Shown: piece after piece, positions 39,644 through 47,115 of the stretch
Layout of the letters: each line of letters starts with the position of its first letter
Position numbering within the stretch: the first letter of the stretch is position 1
Source of the DNA: Stenotrophomonas maltophilia
GTDB taxonomy: Bacteria; Pseudomonadota; Gammaproteobacteria; Xanthomonadales; Xanthomonadaceae
Length of the DNA: 64,000 nucleotides
Assembly: GCF_039555535.1 (NCBI RefSeq)
Contig: NZ_CP154630.1
Coordinates: 1,749,001-1,813,000 of the forward strand
Reading direction: 5' to 3'
Notes under the pieces: generated by a model
What the model saw: the letters and a program-made list of their open reading frames with translations, nothing else
Databases searched by the model: none
What the model was told of the DNA's origin: nothing
Program-made: the position numbers and the translations under genes

Positions 39644-42172
39644 ATGTCCGCCACGCCGCAGTCCGCTTCTGTCCTCGTCCGCGCCTCCCGCCATCCCCTC
39701 GTCACCGTGCTGTCGCTGTTGCTGGTGGTGCTCGGCCTGGTCATCGGCGGTCTCGGTGCATGGCTGCTCAGCCTTGGGGGTTCGGCGTACTACGCCATCG
39801 CAGGATTCGGCCTGCTGGCCAGCGGCATCCTGCTGTTCGGCAACCGTCGCAGCGGCGCGCTGCTGTACGCGCTGGTGTTCGTCGGCACACTGCTGTGGAC
39901 CTGGTGGGAGTCGGGCAGCGACTACTGGCGTTGGGTGCCGCGCCTGGGCCTGGTTACGGCGCTGGGCATCGTGGTGGCGCTGCTGGCACCGACCCTGCGC
40001 GAACCGGTGTCAAAGCGCCTTTCCCGTAGTGTGGCTGGCCTGCTGATGCTGGTGTTCGTCGCCGCGTTCGGCCTGGCGTTCGCGCCGCATGGCGAAGTGG
40101 ACGGGCACCAGCCGTTCCCGGAAGGGGCGGTCAGTGCCGGCCTGGCCCCGACGCGTGATACCACCGGCCTCCAGCCCGCCGACCAGCCTGCCGACGGTGA
40201 CTGGCCTGCCTGGGGCCGCAGCAATGCTGCCACCCGCTATTCCCCCCTGCAGCAGATCACGCCGGCCAACGTTGCCACGCTGCAGCTGGCCTGGCAGTTC
40301 CGTACCGGCGACCTGCCGAAGAAGCGCTGGGGCGCGGAATCCACGCCGCTGAAGATCGGCGACCGCCTGTACCTGTGTACCGCGCGCAACCGCTTGATCG
40401 CACTCGACGCCAGCAGCGGCAAGGAACTGTGGCGGTTCGATCCGAAGGTCAAGGACGCTTCGATTCCCTATACAGCTGCCTGCCGTGGCGTGAGCTACTA
40501 CGAACAACCCAACGCGCCGACCATCGCCGATGCGGTGCTGGCCGATGTCGCCGCCGACCTGGCCCTGCCCGAGCCGCCGCCCACGGTCACCCGCAGCGCC
40601 GCGCCGGGCAGCCGTCCGGCCTGCTGGGCGCGCATCATTGAAGGCACGCTGGATGGCCGCATCATCGCAGTGGATGCGGACAGCGGCCGCCCGTGCGCCA
40701 ACTTCGGCAACAACGGCCAGATCGATATCACCCTGGGCATGGGCGAGGTGCCGCCGGGCTATGTGTCGATCACCTCGCCACCGGCGATCGTGCGCGGCGT
40801 GATCGTCACCGGCCACCAGGTGCTGGACGGCCAGCGCCGCGATGCACCGTCGGGGGTGATCCAGGCTTACGACGCGGTCACCGGCAAGCTGCGCTGGGCG
40901 TGGGACATGGACCAGCCCGAGCGGAACGGCCTGCCGCCACGCGAACAGACCTATACGCGCGGCACGCCCAACATGTGGACCACGGCCACCGGTGATGAGG
41001 CGCTGGGCCTGGTCTACCTGCCGCTGGGCAACTCCGCCGGCGATTACTGGAGCGGCTCGCGCACGGAAAACCAGAACCGCTATTCCACCTCGCTGGTGGC
41101 GATCGACGTGGCCACCGGCAAACCGGCCTGGCACTTCCAGGCCGTGCGCAAGGATGTATGGGATTACGACCTGGGTTCACAGGCCAGCCTGATCGACTAC
41201 CCGACCGCGGCGGGCAAGGTGCCGGCCATCCTGCTGCCGACCAAGCAGGGCGACCTCTACATCCTCGACCGCCGCAACGGCCAGCTGCTGAGTGCCGCGG
41301 AGGAACGCGAGGTGCCTGTGGGCGGTGTCGAGCCCGAGCAGCGCTCACCTACGCAGTTGTTCTCGCTGTACCACACGCTGCGCCGCGAGCATGACCTGAC
41401 CGAGCGCGACATGTGGGGGCTGACCCCGATCGACCAGCTGGTCTGCCGCATCCAGTTCCGCAAGGCCTATTACGAAGGCTTCTACACGCCGCCCAGCAGT
41501 GACCGCCACTCCATCGAGTACCCGGGTTACAACGGTGGCTCGGACTGGGGTAGCGTCTCCATTGATACGCGCCGTGGCGTGATCGTGTCCAACTACAACG
41601 ACATGCCCAACTACAACCGGCTGGTGCCGCGTGCCGAAGCCGACCGGTTGGGCTGGCTGCCGCGCGAGAAGGTCCGCGCCGACAAGGGCGGTGGCGAGGG
41701 TGCAGGTGATCCGCAGGTGGGCACGCCGTATGGCATCCAGGTCAATGCCGGCTGGCGGCTGCCGTTCACCGGCCTGCTGTGCAAGCAGCCGCCCTACGGC
41801 GGCATTCGCGCCATCGACCTGCGTACCGGCAAGCTGCTGTGGGATCGCCCGTTTGGCAGTGCGCGCGGCAATGGTCCATTCGGTATCCGCTCCGGCCTGC
41901 CGATTGAAATCGGTACGCCGAACAACGGCGGTTCGGTGATTACCGCCAGTGGCCTGATCTTCATCGCCGCCGCCACCGATGATCTGCTGCGCGCGATTGA
42001 TCTGAAGACCGGCAAGGAACTGTGGCACGCCAAGCTGCCGGCCGGTGGCCAGGCCAACCCGATGGTGTACGAACAGGGCGGCCGCCAGTACGTGGTGATC
42101 ATGGCCGGTGGCCACCATTTCATGGAGACCCCGAAGGGCGATTACGTGATGGCGTTTGCGCTGCCCAGATAG
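39644..42172 (+). CDS. gcd: Membrane-bound PQQ-dependent glucose dehydrogenase
   Basis: Quinoprotein that oxidises glucose to gluconolactone on the periplasmic side and passes electrons to ubiquinone. The product has 842 residues. The N-terminal 150 residues hold about five membrane helices (LVTVLSLLLVVLGLVIGG, YYAIAGFGLLASGILLFG, LLYALVFVGTLLWTWW and two more), followed by the eight-bladed propeller (WPAWGRSNAATRYSPLQQI, TPLKIGDRLYLCTARNRLIA, NTPNNGG-type end blades). The ATG at 39644 follows GGAG; an in-frame GTG at 39602 is rejected. No pqq genes are nearby. Its TAG stop lies within a repeat (ATAGAGCCGAC), so repeats abut the very end of the gene. Confidence 0.94.
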   Translation: MSATPQSASVLVRASRHPLVTVLSLLLVVLGLVIGGLGAWLLSLGGSAYYAIAGFGLLASGILLFGNRRSGALLYALVFVGTLLWTWWESGSDYWRWVPRLGLVTALGIVVALLAPTLREPVSKRLSRSVAGLLMLVFVAAFGLAFAPHGEVDGHQPFPEGAVSAGLAPTRDTTGLQPADQPADGDWPAWGRSNAATRYSPLQQITPANVATLQLAWQFRTGDLPKKRWGAESTPLKIGDRLYLCTARNRLIALDASSGKELWRFDPKVKDASIPYTAACRGVSYYEQPNAPTIADAVLADVAADLALPEPPPTVTRSAAPGSRPACWARIIEGTLDGRIIAVDADSGRPCANFGNNGQIDITLGMGEVPPGYVSITSPPAIVRGVIVTGHQVLDGQRRDAPSGVIQAYDAVTGKLRWAWDMDQPERNGLPPREQTYTRGTPNMWTTATGDEALGLVYLPLGNSAGDYWSGSRTENQNRYSTSLVAIDVATGKPAWHFQAVRKDVWDYDLGSQASLIDYPTAAGKVPAILLPTKQGDLYILDRRNGQLLSAAEEREVPVGGVEPEQRSPTQLFSLYHTLRREHDLTERDMWGLTPIDQLVCRIQFRKAYYEGFYTPPSSDRHSIEYPGYNGGSDWGSVSIDTRRGVIVSNYNDMPNYNRLVPRAEADRLGWLPREKVRADKGGGEGAGDPQVGTPYGIQVNAGWRLPFTGLLCKQPPYGGIRAIDLRTGKLLWDRPFGSARGNGPFGIRSGLPIEIGTPNNGGSVITASGLIFIAAATDDLLRAIDLKTGKELWHAKLPAGGQANPMVYEQGGRQYVVIMAGGHHFMETPKGDYVMAFALPR

Positions 42173-42224
42173 AGCCGACAGGGTATAACCGGCTGGATAG
42201 AGCCGACCGGGTAGAGCCGACCGG
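42171..42224 (+). repeat. Degenerate 14-bp tandem units at the gcd stop
   Basis: About four imperfect units of GAGCCGACCGGGTA run from the gcd stop codon to the first base of the REP element. They resemble the head of the REP element itself (GTAGAG.CGAC). Confidence 0.7.
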
Positions 42225-42311
42225 GTAGAGTCGACTGTTAGTCGACTGCTCTTCTCTCCCACGCTGGAAAGCCCGCGCTTCGCGCGATAGTCGACTAACA
42301 GTCGACTCTAC
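42225..42311. repeat. REP element of the GTCGAC subfamily (copy 2, upstream of the RAYT)
   Basis: An 87-bp element with perfect 23-bp inverted ends (42225-42247 and 42289-42311). Each arm contains its own short dyad (TCGACTGTTAGTCGA). The centre has CCGCGCTTCGCGCG. It ends 105 bases before the preferred start of the RAYT gene. Confidence 0.92.
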
Positions 42312-42416
42312 CCAGGCGACTCCACCTTCCCGGACGCTGTATCGAGAGGATCCCTGATCCTGGCGTTGGCAGGGAACCGATGCCGGAAATCCATGCGAGC
42401 GAGCATTCTCAAGCTC

Positions 42417-42899
42417 ATGCCCAGCCCCCAACTGCTTGCCGGCCGGCGATCCATCGTCGGCAACGTCTACGCCATCACCATGGTGTGCCGGAACCGCCAT
42501 CGCGTCTTCGATTGCCCTGCCAATGCCGATCTTGCCATGCAGCTCCTCGGATCGATGGACCGGGAAGGCCTGACTGCGTCGCTTGCCTGGGTCATCATGC
42601 CGGATCATATCCACTGGCTGGCTCAACTACGTGGCCATTCGCTGGGCTACTGCGTGCAGCGCTTCAAGGCGCGCAGCAGTTTTCTGATCAACCGGCGGCG
42701 AGGGAACCAGGGTGCAATCTGGCAGGCGGGTTATCACGATCATGCGATCCGCAGTGACGCGTCGCTGCACAGACACGCTTGCTACATTCTGTCAAATCCC
42801 GTTCGAGCCGGTCTTGCCGCGCAGATCGGTGACCATCCGTACGGGTGGTGTCGCTGGCCGCTGAGCGAGCTGGAGTCGGTCCACGAGGATGAATTCTGA
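42417..42899 (+). CDS. REP-associated tyrosine transposase (RAYT, Y1/HUH family)
   Basis: Single-strand nuclease related to IS200/IS605 TnpA, thought to recognise and spread REP palindromes. The product has about 160 residues. The HUH motif is in WVIMPDHIHWLAQL; the nucleophile Tyr is probably that of WQAGYHDHAIR. The conserved C-terminal block is CYILSNPVRAGLAAQIGDHP with a Trp-rich end. The gene is flanked by four REP elements of one subfamily, which defines a REPtron-like unit. Start choice: ATG 42417 (MPSPQLLAGRRS) resembles other RAYTs; ATG 42393 has a better GGAA spacing, and a TTG at 42366 is also in frame. The motifs are intact, so it may be active. Confidence 0.92.
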   Translation: MPSPQLLAGRRSIVGNVYAITMVCRNRHRVFDCPANADLAMQLLGSMDREGLTASLAWVIMPDHIHWLAQLRGHSLGYCVQRFKARSSFLINRRRGNQGAIWQAGYHDHAIRSDASLHRHACYILSNPVRAGLAAQIGDHPYGWCRWPLSELESVHEDEF

Positions 42900-42910
42900 T
42901 ACGGCCAACT

Positions 42911-43215
42911 CTACCTCGTCGGTTTTCTGAAGGGTTCGCGCGATTCCACGCGACTGCGCGCTTCTACGGCCGACTGGGCCGAACCGACTGGGTAGAGTCG
43001 ACTGTCAGTCGACTGCTCTTCTCGCCCACGCTGGAAAGCCCGCGCTTCGCGCGATAGTCGACTAACAGTCGACTCTACCTCGTCGGTTTACTGGCGGGTT
43101 CGCTCGATTCCAGACGACTGCGTGCTTCTGCAGTCGACTGCACTTCTCGCGCGCGCTGGAAAGCCCGCGCTTCGCGCGATAGTCGACTGGACAGTCGACT
43201 CTACCTCGTCGGTCT
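42911..43215. repeat. Higher-order direct repeat containing two REP elements (copies 3 and 4)
   Basis: This fills the 325-base gap after the RAYT gene. A segment starting CTACCTCGTCGG recurs at 42911, 43075 and 43201, giving periods of 164 and 126 bases. Each unit carries GGGTTCGC.CGATTCCA and then a REP element: copy 3 at 42992-43078 (87 bp, one mismatch between its arms) and copy 4 at about 43131-43205, whose left arm has decayed. No gene is seen. Confidence 0.85.
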
Positions 43216-43224
43216 GCTGATGGG

Positions 43225-44214
43225 TTACACCGTCACCACCACCTTGCCGATCTGTTCGTTCGATTCCAGATAACGATGCGCGTCCTGGATCTGCGCGAAC
43301 GGAAACACCCTGGCGATCTTCGGTGCCAGCAAGCCCTTGTCCAGGCCATCGACGATGAAGGCCTTGGCACGGGCCAGCACGGCATCGTCGGAGACGATTT
43401 CCGAGTACAGGTAGCCTTTCAGCGTCAGCGACTTGCCCAGAACGTTGAACAGCGGGAACGGGGTCGGTTCGCTGCTCAGCGCGCCGTACTCCAGCAGGAT
43501 GCCACCGCGCGCCATCGCTTCGGTCAACGCGTTGAACTGCGGGCCGCCGATCGGATCGAACACCACGCGGGCACCGGCGCCGCCGGTGATGCGCGCCACT
43601 TCAGCTGCCAGATCCTGTTCCTGGGTGGCGATGACATGGGCGGCACCGGCATCGAGCAGGGCCTGGCGCTTGCCCGGGCCGCGGGTCACCGCGATCGGGG
43701 TGGCACCCACGGCATTGGCGATCTGGATCGCAGCCAGGCCGACACTGCTGCTGGCGGCGGTGATGATGACGAAATCGCCGGCCGCCAGATGCGCCTGCTC
43801 CAGCAGTGCGCCCCAGGCAGTCACGTACTGCATCCACACCGCGGCGGCCGTTTCGAAGTCCAGTGCCTGTGGGTGCTTCACCACCAGCCGCGCCGGTACA
43901 TTGGCCAGTTCGCCATAGGTGCCCCAGCGCGCGATGTCCAGCGGCGGCACCACACTGACGGCATCGCCAATGGCGAACCCGTTCACGTCATTGCCGAGCG
44001 CTTCGACCACACCGGCTGCTTCATAGCCCAGCCGGCTGGGGAACTGCGCTTCCTGCAGGTAGGCGCCGTTGCGGAACATCACCTCGGCGCGGTTCAGGCC
44101 GATCGCCTTTACCCGGATCTGGATTTCGTCGGCGGCGGGGGCGGGAACGTCGATGTCGTCGATGCGCAGTACATCGGCGTTGCCATATTCGTGGATGCGG
44201 ACAACCTGGCTCAT
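43225..44214 (-). CDS. Zinc-independent MDR oxidoreductase (quinone-oxidoreductase-like)
   Basis: Medium-chain dehydrogenase/reductase of the QOR type, 329 residues. The GroES-like N-terminus (MSQVVRIHEYGNADVLRIDD, IGLNRAEVMFRNG) lacks the catalytic-zinc cysteine. The Rossmann part has ASSSVGLAAIQIANAVGATP, an A-S-S-S-V-G version of the NADPH-binding glycine motif. It ends ESNEQIGKVVVTV, as in QOR proteins. Likely an NADPH-dependent reductase of quinones or enones; the substrate is unknown. It is transcribed divergently from a LysR gene with a dyad between them, which points to control by that regulator. Confidence 0.9.
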   Translation of the reverse strand: MSQVVRIHEYGNADVLRIDDIDVPAPAADEIQIRVKAIGLNRAEVMFRNGAYLQEAQFPSRLGYEAAGVVEALGNDVNGFAIGDAVSVVPPLDIARWGTYGELANVPARLVVKHPQALDFETAAAVWMQYVTAWGALLEQAHLAAGDFVIITAASSSVGLAAIQIANAVGATPIAVTRGPGKRQALLDAGAAHVIATQEQDLAAEVARITGGAGARVVFDPIGGPQFNALTEAMARGGILLEYGALSSEPTPFPLFNVLGKSLTLKGYLYSEIVSDDAVLARAKAFIVDGLDKGLLAPKIARVFPFAQIQDAHRYLESNEQIGKVVVTV

Positions 44215-44286
44215 GGGGGAACTCCGGGGAAGGACCGGCGATCAGGCCGGCGGGGAAGTGGCCGCTACTATGCACGTGGTCACTAT

Positions 44287-44307
44287 CCAGAATAATGGGT
44301 AATCTGG
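44287..44307. promoter_or_regulatory. Candidate LysR-binding dyad between the divergent genes
   Basis: CCAGAAT (44287-44293) and AATCTGG (44301-44307) form an interrupted dyad of the T-N11-A kind, 28 bases before the LysR ATG and 73 bases from the oxidoreductase start. A second small dyad, ATTG-AAAAA-CAAT, lies between it and the ATG. Confidence 0.5.
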
Positions 44308-44334
44308 CGTTTCATTGAAAAACAATTGTTTGCA

Positions 44335-45240
44335 ATGGACCTGATCGCTCCCCTGCGGACCTTCGCGAAAGTCGCCGAGGTCGGCTCCTTCGCCGCTGCC
44401 GCCGAGGCCCTGAACCTGTCGCCGCAGCTGGTCGGCAAGCATATCCAGGCGCTGGAGCAGCACCTGGGCGTGCGCCTGCTCAACCGCACCACGCGCAAGC
44501 AGAGCCTGACCGACTTCGGCCAGGCCTATCTGGCGCGTGCGCAGGTGATCCTGGAGGAAGTGGAGGGCGCCGAGCAATTGGCAGAAGTGGCGCGTGGGCG
44601 GCCGATGGGACGCCTGCGCATCAGCGCACCGGTCACCTTCGGCGTGCACGCACTGGGCCCGGCGGTGGTGGCCTACATGCAGCAGTACCCGGACGTGCAG
44701 GTCGATCTGAACCTGTCCAACAGCCTGGTGGACATCGTTGAAGACGGGTACGACCTGGTGTTCCGTACCGGTGACCTGGCCGACAGCGGGCTGGTGGCGC
44801 GACGGCTGGGGCCGTATCCGCTGGTCCTGTGTGCGTCGCCAAGCTATCTGGCTTCGCGCCCGGCCATCACCCATCCCAATGACCTGAGCCGGCACGAGTG
44901 CCTGGGCTTCGCGCATTCGATCATCCGCACACGCTGGAGTTTCCGCGATGCCGATGGCAGCGTGCTGACCGTGCCCGTGTCCAGCCGTTTCATGGTCAAC
45001 CAGGCCGAGCCGTTGTTGACCGCCGCGGTGGGTGGGTTGGGGCTGATCCTGCAGCCGCACGAGATGCTGGCCGCCGCACTCGCGCGTGGTGAACTGGTGG
45101 AAGTGCTGCCGGCGTTCGTGCCAGTGTCGACCTGGATCAATCTGCTGTACCCGCGTGATCGCCAGCTGACGCCCAAGCTGCGCAGCTTCCTGGATTTCTG
45201 CGTGGCACGTTTCAACGAGCAGACGATGGCGCGGCGATAG
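44335..45240 (+). CDS. LysR-family transcriptional regulator
   Basis: The 301-residue regulator has a winged helix-turn-helix at residues 1-60 (LRTFAKVAEVGSFAAAAEAL, SPQLVGKHIQALEQHLGVRL) and a periplasmic-binding-protein-like effector domain (GRLRISAPVTFGVHALGPAV, GYDLVFRTGDLADSGLVARR). It resembles the CrgA/DsdC-like subgroup that controls a neighbouring oxidoreductase. The ATG at 44335 is preferred to a TTG at 44326. It very likely controls the divergent MDR gene and itself. Confidence 0.92.
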   Translation: MDLIAPLRTFAKVAEVGSFAAAAEALNLSPQLVGKHIQALEQHLGVRLLNRTTRKQSLTDFGQAYLARAQVILEEVEGAEQLAEVARGRPMGRLRISAPVTFGVHALGPAVVAYMQQYPDVQVDLNLSNSLVDIVEDGYDLVFRTGDLADSGLVARRLGPYPLVLCASPSYLASRPAITHPNDLSRHECLGFAHSIIRTRWSFRDADGSVLTVPVSSRFMVNQAEPLLTAAVGGLGLILQPHEMLAAALARGELVEVLPAFVPVSTWINLLYPRDRQLTPKLRSFLDFCVARFNEQTMARR

Positions 45241-45290
45241 CGCGGCATCGGTTAGCATTCCTGCCACTGTCTGCGAAGGATCGCCCTGTG

Positions 45291-45791
45291 ATGTCTCTTC
45301 CGCTGCCGGAGCTTACCGTTGGCTTCCTGCTGCTGGCGGCGTTGTCCGGCGGCAGCGAGATCGTGGAGCAAACCCCTGCGCAGGCGCTGGCCGAGTGGGA
45401 GCTGCAGGGACGTGCTGACGGCCTGGCGCGACCGGACACCCGCTGCCAGGATTTCCTGCAGGCGATGGGGCGGAAGCCTGCAGGCCTGGAATACGTAGGC
45501 TGCAGCCAGGACGACACGTCCTACATCAAACCGATGCAAGCCCACTACCGTGTTGCAGGTGCCCGTGCCGAGCAGGTCGAAGCGTATCTGCACACGACAT
45601 TCGGCATGCCGATGCTGCGTTACACCTGCTGTGGCTGGAGCAATGGCGGGCCCTACAGCTGGCGCGAAGGTGCAGACACGGTGAGGTACCAGATCGGGAT
45701 GGGCATTGAATCGCTGCCGCATCAGCGGAGCGAGTGGAAGCGCATCGAAGCATTCGACGTAACGGTTGAGGTGCTGCGGCAGAGTCCCTAG
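45291..45791 (+). CDS. Small exported protein, probable DUF4952 family
   Basis: The product has 166 residues (167 from a GTG one codon earlier). A short hydrophobic N-terminus (LTVGFLLLAALSGGS) is a possible signal. The rest has conserved-looking Cys and aromatic residues (GLEYVGCSQDDTSYIKPMQA, TTFGMPMLRYTCCGWSNGGP) that match my memory of DUF4952, a family of unknown function. AAGGA lies ten bases before the start. It follows the LysR gene on the same strand after 50 bases; co-transcription is possible. Confidence 0.7.
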   Translation: MSLPLPELTVGFLLLAALSGGSEIVEQTPAQALAEWELQGRADGLARPDTRCQDFLQAMGRKPAGLEYVGCSQDDTSYIKPMQAHYRVAGARAEQVEAYLHTTFGMPMLRYTCCGWSNGGPYSWREGADTVRYQIGMGIESLPHQRSEWKRIEAFDVTVEVLRQSP

Positions 45792-45801
45792 CGTGGATGC
45801 G

Positions 45802-45825
45802 GTAGGTGGATCCTTGGTCCAGGAT
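45802..45825 (+). repeat. SMAG-like palindrome
   Basis: A GTAG head is followed by an ATCCTTGG/CCAGGAT dyad. It lies in the 98-base gap between convergent genes and may act as their shared end. Confidence 0.45.
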
Positions 45826-45889
45826 GCGTGCAGCTGCTTCTCTGCACTGAGCTGGCGTATTCGGTTCTGATGGGCACGCCGGATCGACG

Positions 45890-46291
45890 TTACCCGGTCG
45901 GTGCCGGCACCCGTACCATCTTCGTCATCAGATGCTCCACCACGCCTGCAGGATCGGCAGTACGACCGACATGCGTGCTCGACATCTGCACAACCGAGCT
46001 GCGCTTGGCGGTGAGGAAATGGAAGCGCGCGCGTGCCGGCAGCTGCGCAATCGGCCCGGCCGTGGCGTCACCGCGGCAGATCGCCACGATCGCATCCAGC
46101 CACGGCTGCAATGCCTCCTGGTCCAGCGCCGGCGCGAATGCGCGCAGGCGTGCCGGATCGATCTCGATGGCTGCTTCCAAGTGCCGTGCACCGGGACAGG
46201 ACACGATCACCCCGACATTGATGAACTCTTCGCGTTCCACCCGCGGTACCACGCGGATGACCGCATAGTCATACGTGTGCAGCGTGGGCAC
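45890..46291 (-). CDS. DUF3037-family protein
   Basis: The 133-residue protein is of the DUF3037 family. Conserved N-terminal sequence: TLHTYDYAVIRVVPRVEREE and FINVGVIVSCPGARHLEAAI. The likely start is the GTG at 46291, which overlaps the 3' end of the HipA-like kinase gene by 23 bases; nine further codons upstream are open but precede the homology. DUF3037 genes are repeatedly found behind HipA-like kinase genes, so the two probably act together, though their job is unknown. Confidence 0.85.
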   Translation of the reverse strand: MPTLHTYDYAVIRVVPRVEREEFINVGVIVSCPGARHLEAAIEIDPARLRAFAPALDQEALQPWLDAIVAICRGDATAGPIAQLPARARFHFLTAKRSSVVQMSSTHVGRTADPAGVVEHLMTKMVRVPAPTG

Positions 46292-47045
46292 GGATGGCCT
46301 CCTGCACGAATACCGCACGCACTTTCAGGCGGTGCTTGAGATAGTCGATGTAGCCCTGCCGATAGGTCTGCGGGCTGTCGAACGCCGGCTCGCCCACCAG
46401 CCAGCTGTCCGGCACCAGGCCGACGATGCGCTCGATCTCGGCATCGGTCAGGCGTGCAGCCAGCTCGGCATCGACCTCGGCGATGCGGTTGGCGAACGAC
46501 AGCAGCACATGGTCGCGGATCAGCACGAAGGGCTTTTCGCAGGCATCGCCGGCGTTGGCCCAGTCGTGATGGAAGTACATCGCCGCACCGTGGTCGATCA
46601 GGTACAGCTTGCGGTGCCAGACCATCAGGTTGGGATTGCGCGTGGTGCGATCGACATTGCTGGTGAACGCATCGAACCAGACGATGCGCGAGGCAAGGTC
46701 GACATCCACCGGCATCGCTGCCGGGTCGTAGTTGATCGCGCCGGGCAGATAGTCCAGGCCCAGGTTCAGGCCCTCGCTGGCGCGGATCAGCTCCTGGATC
46801 TCCGGGTCCGGTTCGGTGCGGGCGAACTCGCGGTCCAGCTCCACGAACAGGATTTCTGGAATCGGCAGACCCAGCGTGCGCGCCATTTCGCCGGCGATCA
46901 GCTCGGCGATCAGCGCCTTCGGGCCCTGGCCGGCGCCACGGAACTTGAGCACGGCCATGCCATCGTCGTCGGTCTCGACCACGGCGGGCAGGGAGCCACC
47001 TTCCCGTAACGGGGTGATGTAGCGGAGGGCGTGTACGGTGCGCAT
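46269..47045 (-). CDS. HipA-like kinase family protein (HipA_2 type)
   Basis: The 258-residue protein is related to the kinase domain of HipA but lacks its N-terminal subdomain. Visible parts: a nucleotide-binding beta-sheet start (AVLKFRGAGQGPKALIAELI) and a catalytic stretch DAFTSNVDRTTRNPN followed by LYLIDHGAAMYFHHDW, where N-x-D and DHG take the place of the usual kinase HxD and DFG. There is no HipB-like antitoxin gene beside it; the overlapping partner is DUF3037. It lies 70 bases downstream of the T4SS effector gene on the same strand. Kinase activity and targets are inferred, not shown. Confidence 0.82.
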   Translation of the reverse strand: MRTVHALRYITPLREGGSLPAVVETDDDGMAVLKFRGAGQGPKALIAELIAGEMARTLGLPIPEILFVELDREFARTEPDPEIQELIRASEGLNLGLDYLPGAINYDPAAMPVDVDLASRIVWFDAFTSNVDRTTRNPNLMVWHRKLYLIDHGAAMYFHHDWANAGDACEKPFVLIRDHVLLSFANRIAEVDAELAARLTDAEIERIVGLVPDSWLVGEPAFDSPQTYRQGYIDYLKHRLKVRAVFVQEAIRAHAAHV

Positions 47046-47115
47046 GGACGCATTCTAGCGTGCTGCCGGGACGGGAGCGCCGGGCAACGCCGCGGCGGCT
47101 CCTTGCCATCTGCCC

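Noticed and set aside
39334..39744. 136-codon minus-strand frame encoding repeated pentapeptides (VIVGW, VVADW)
   Set aside because: It is only the translation of the 15-bp minisatellite and REP element and runs into the start of gcd; no ribosome site and no homology.
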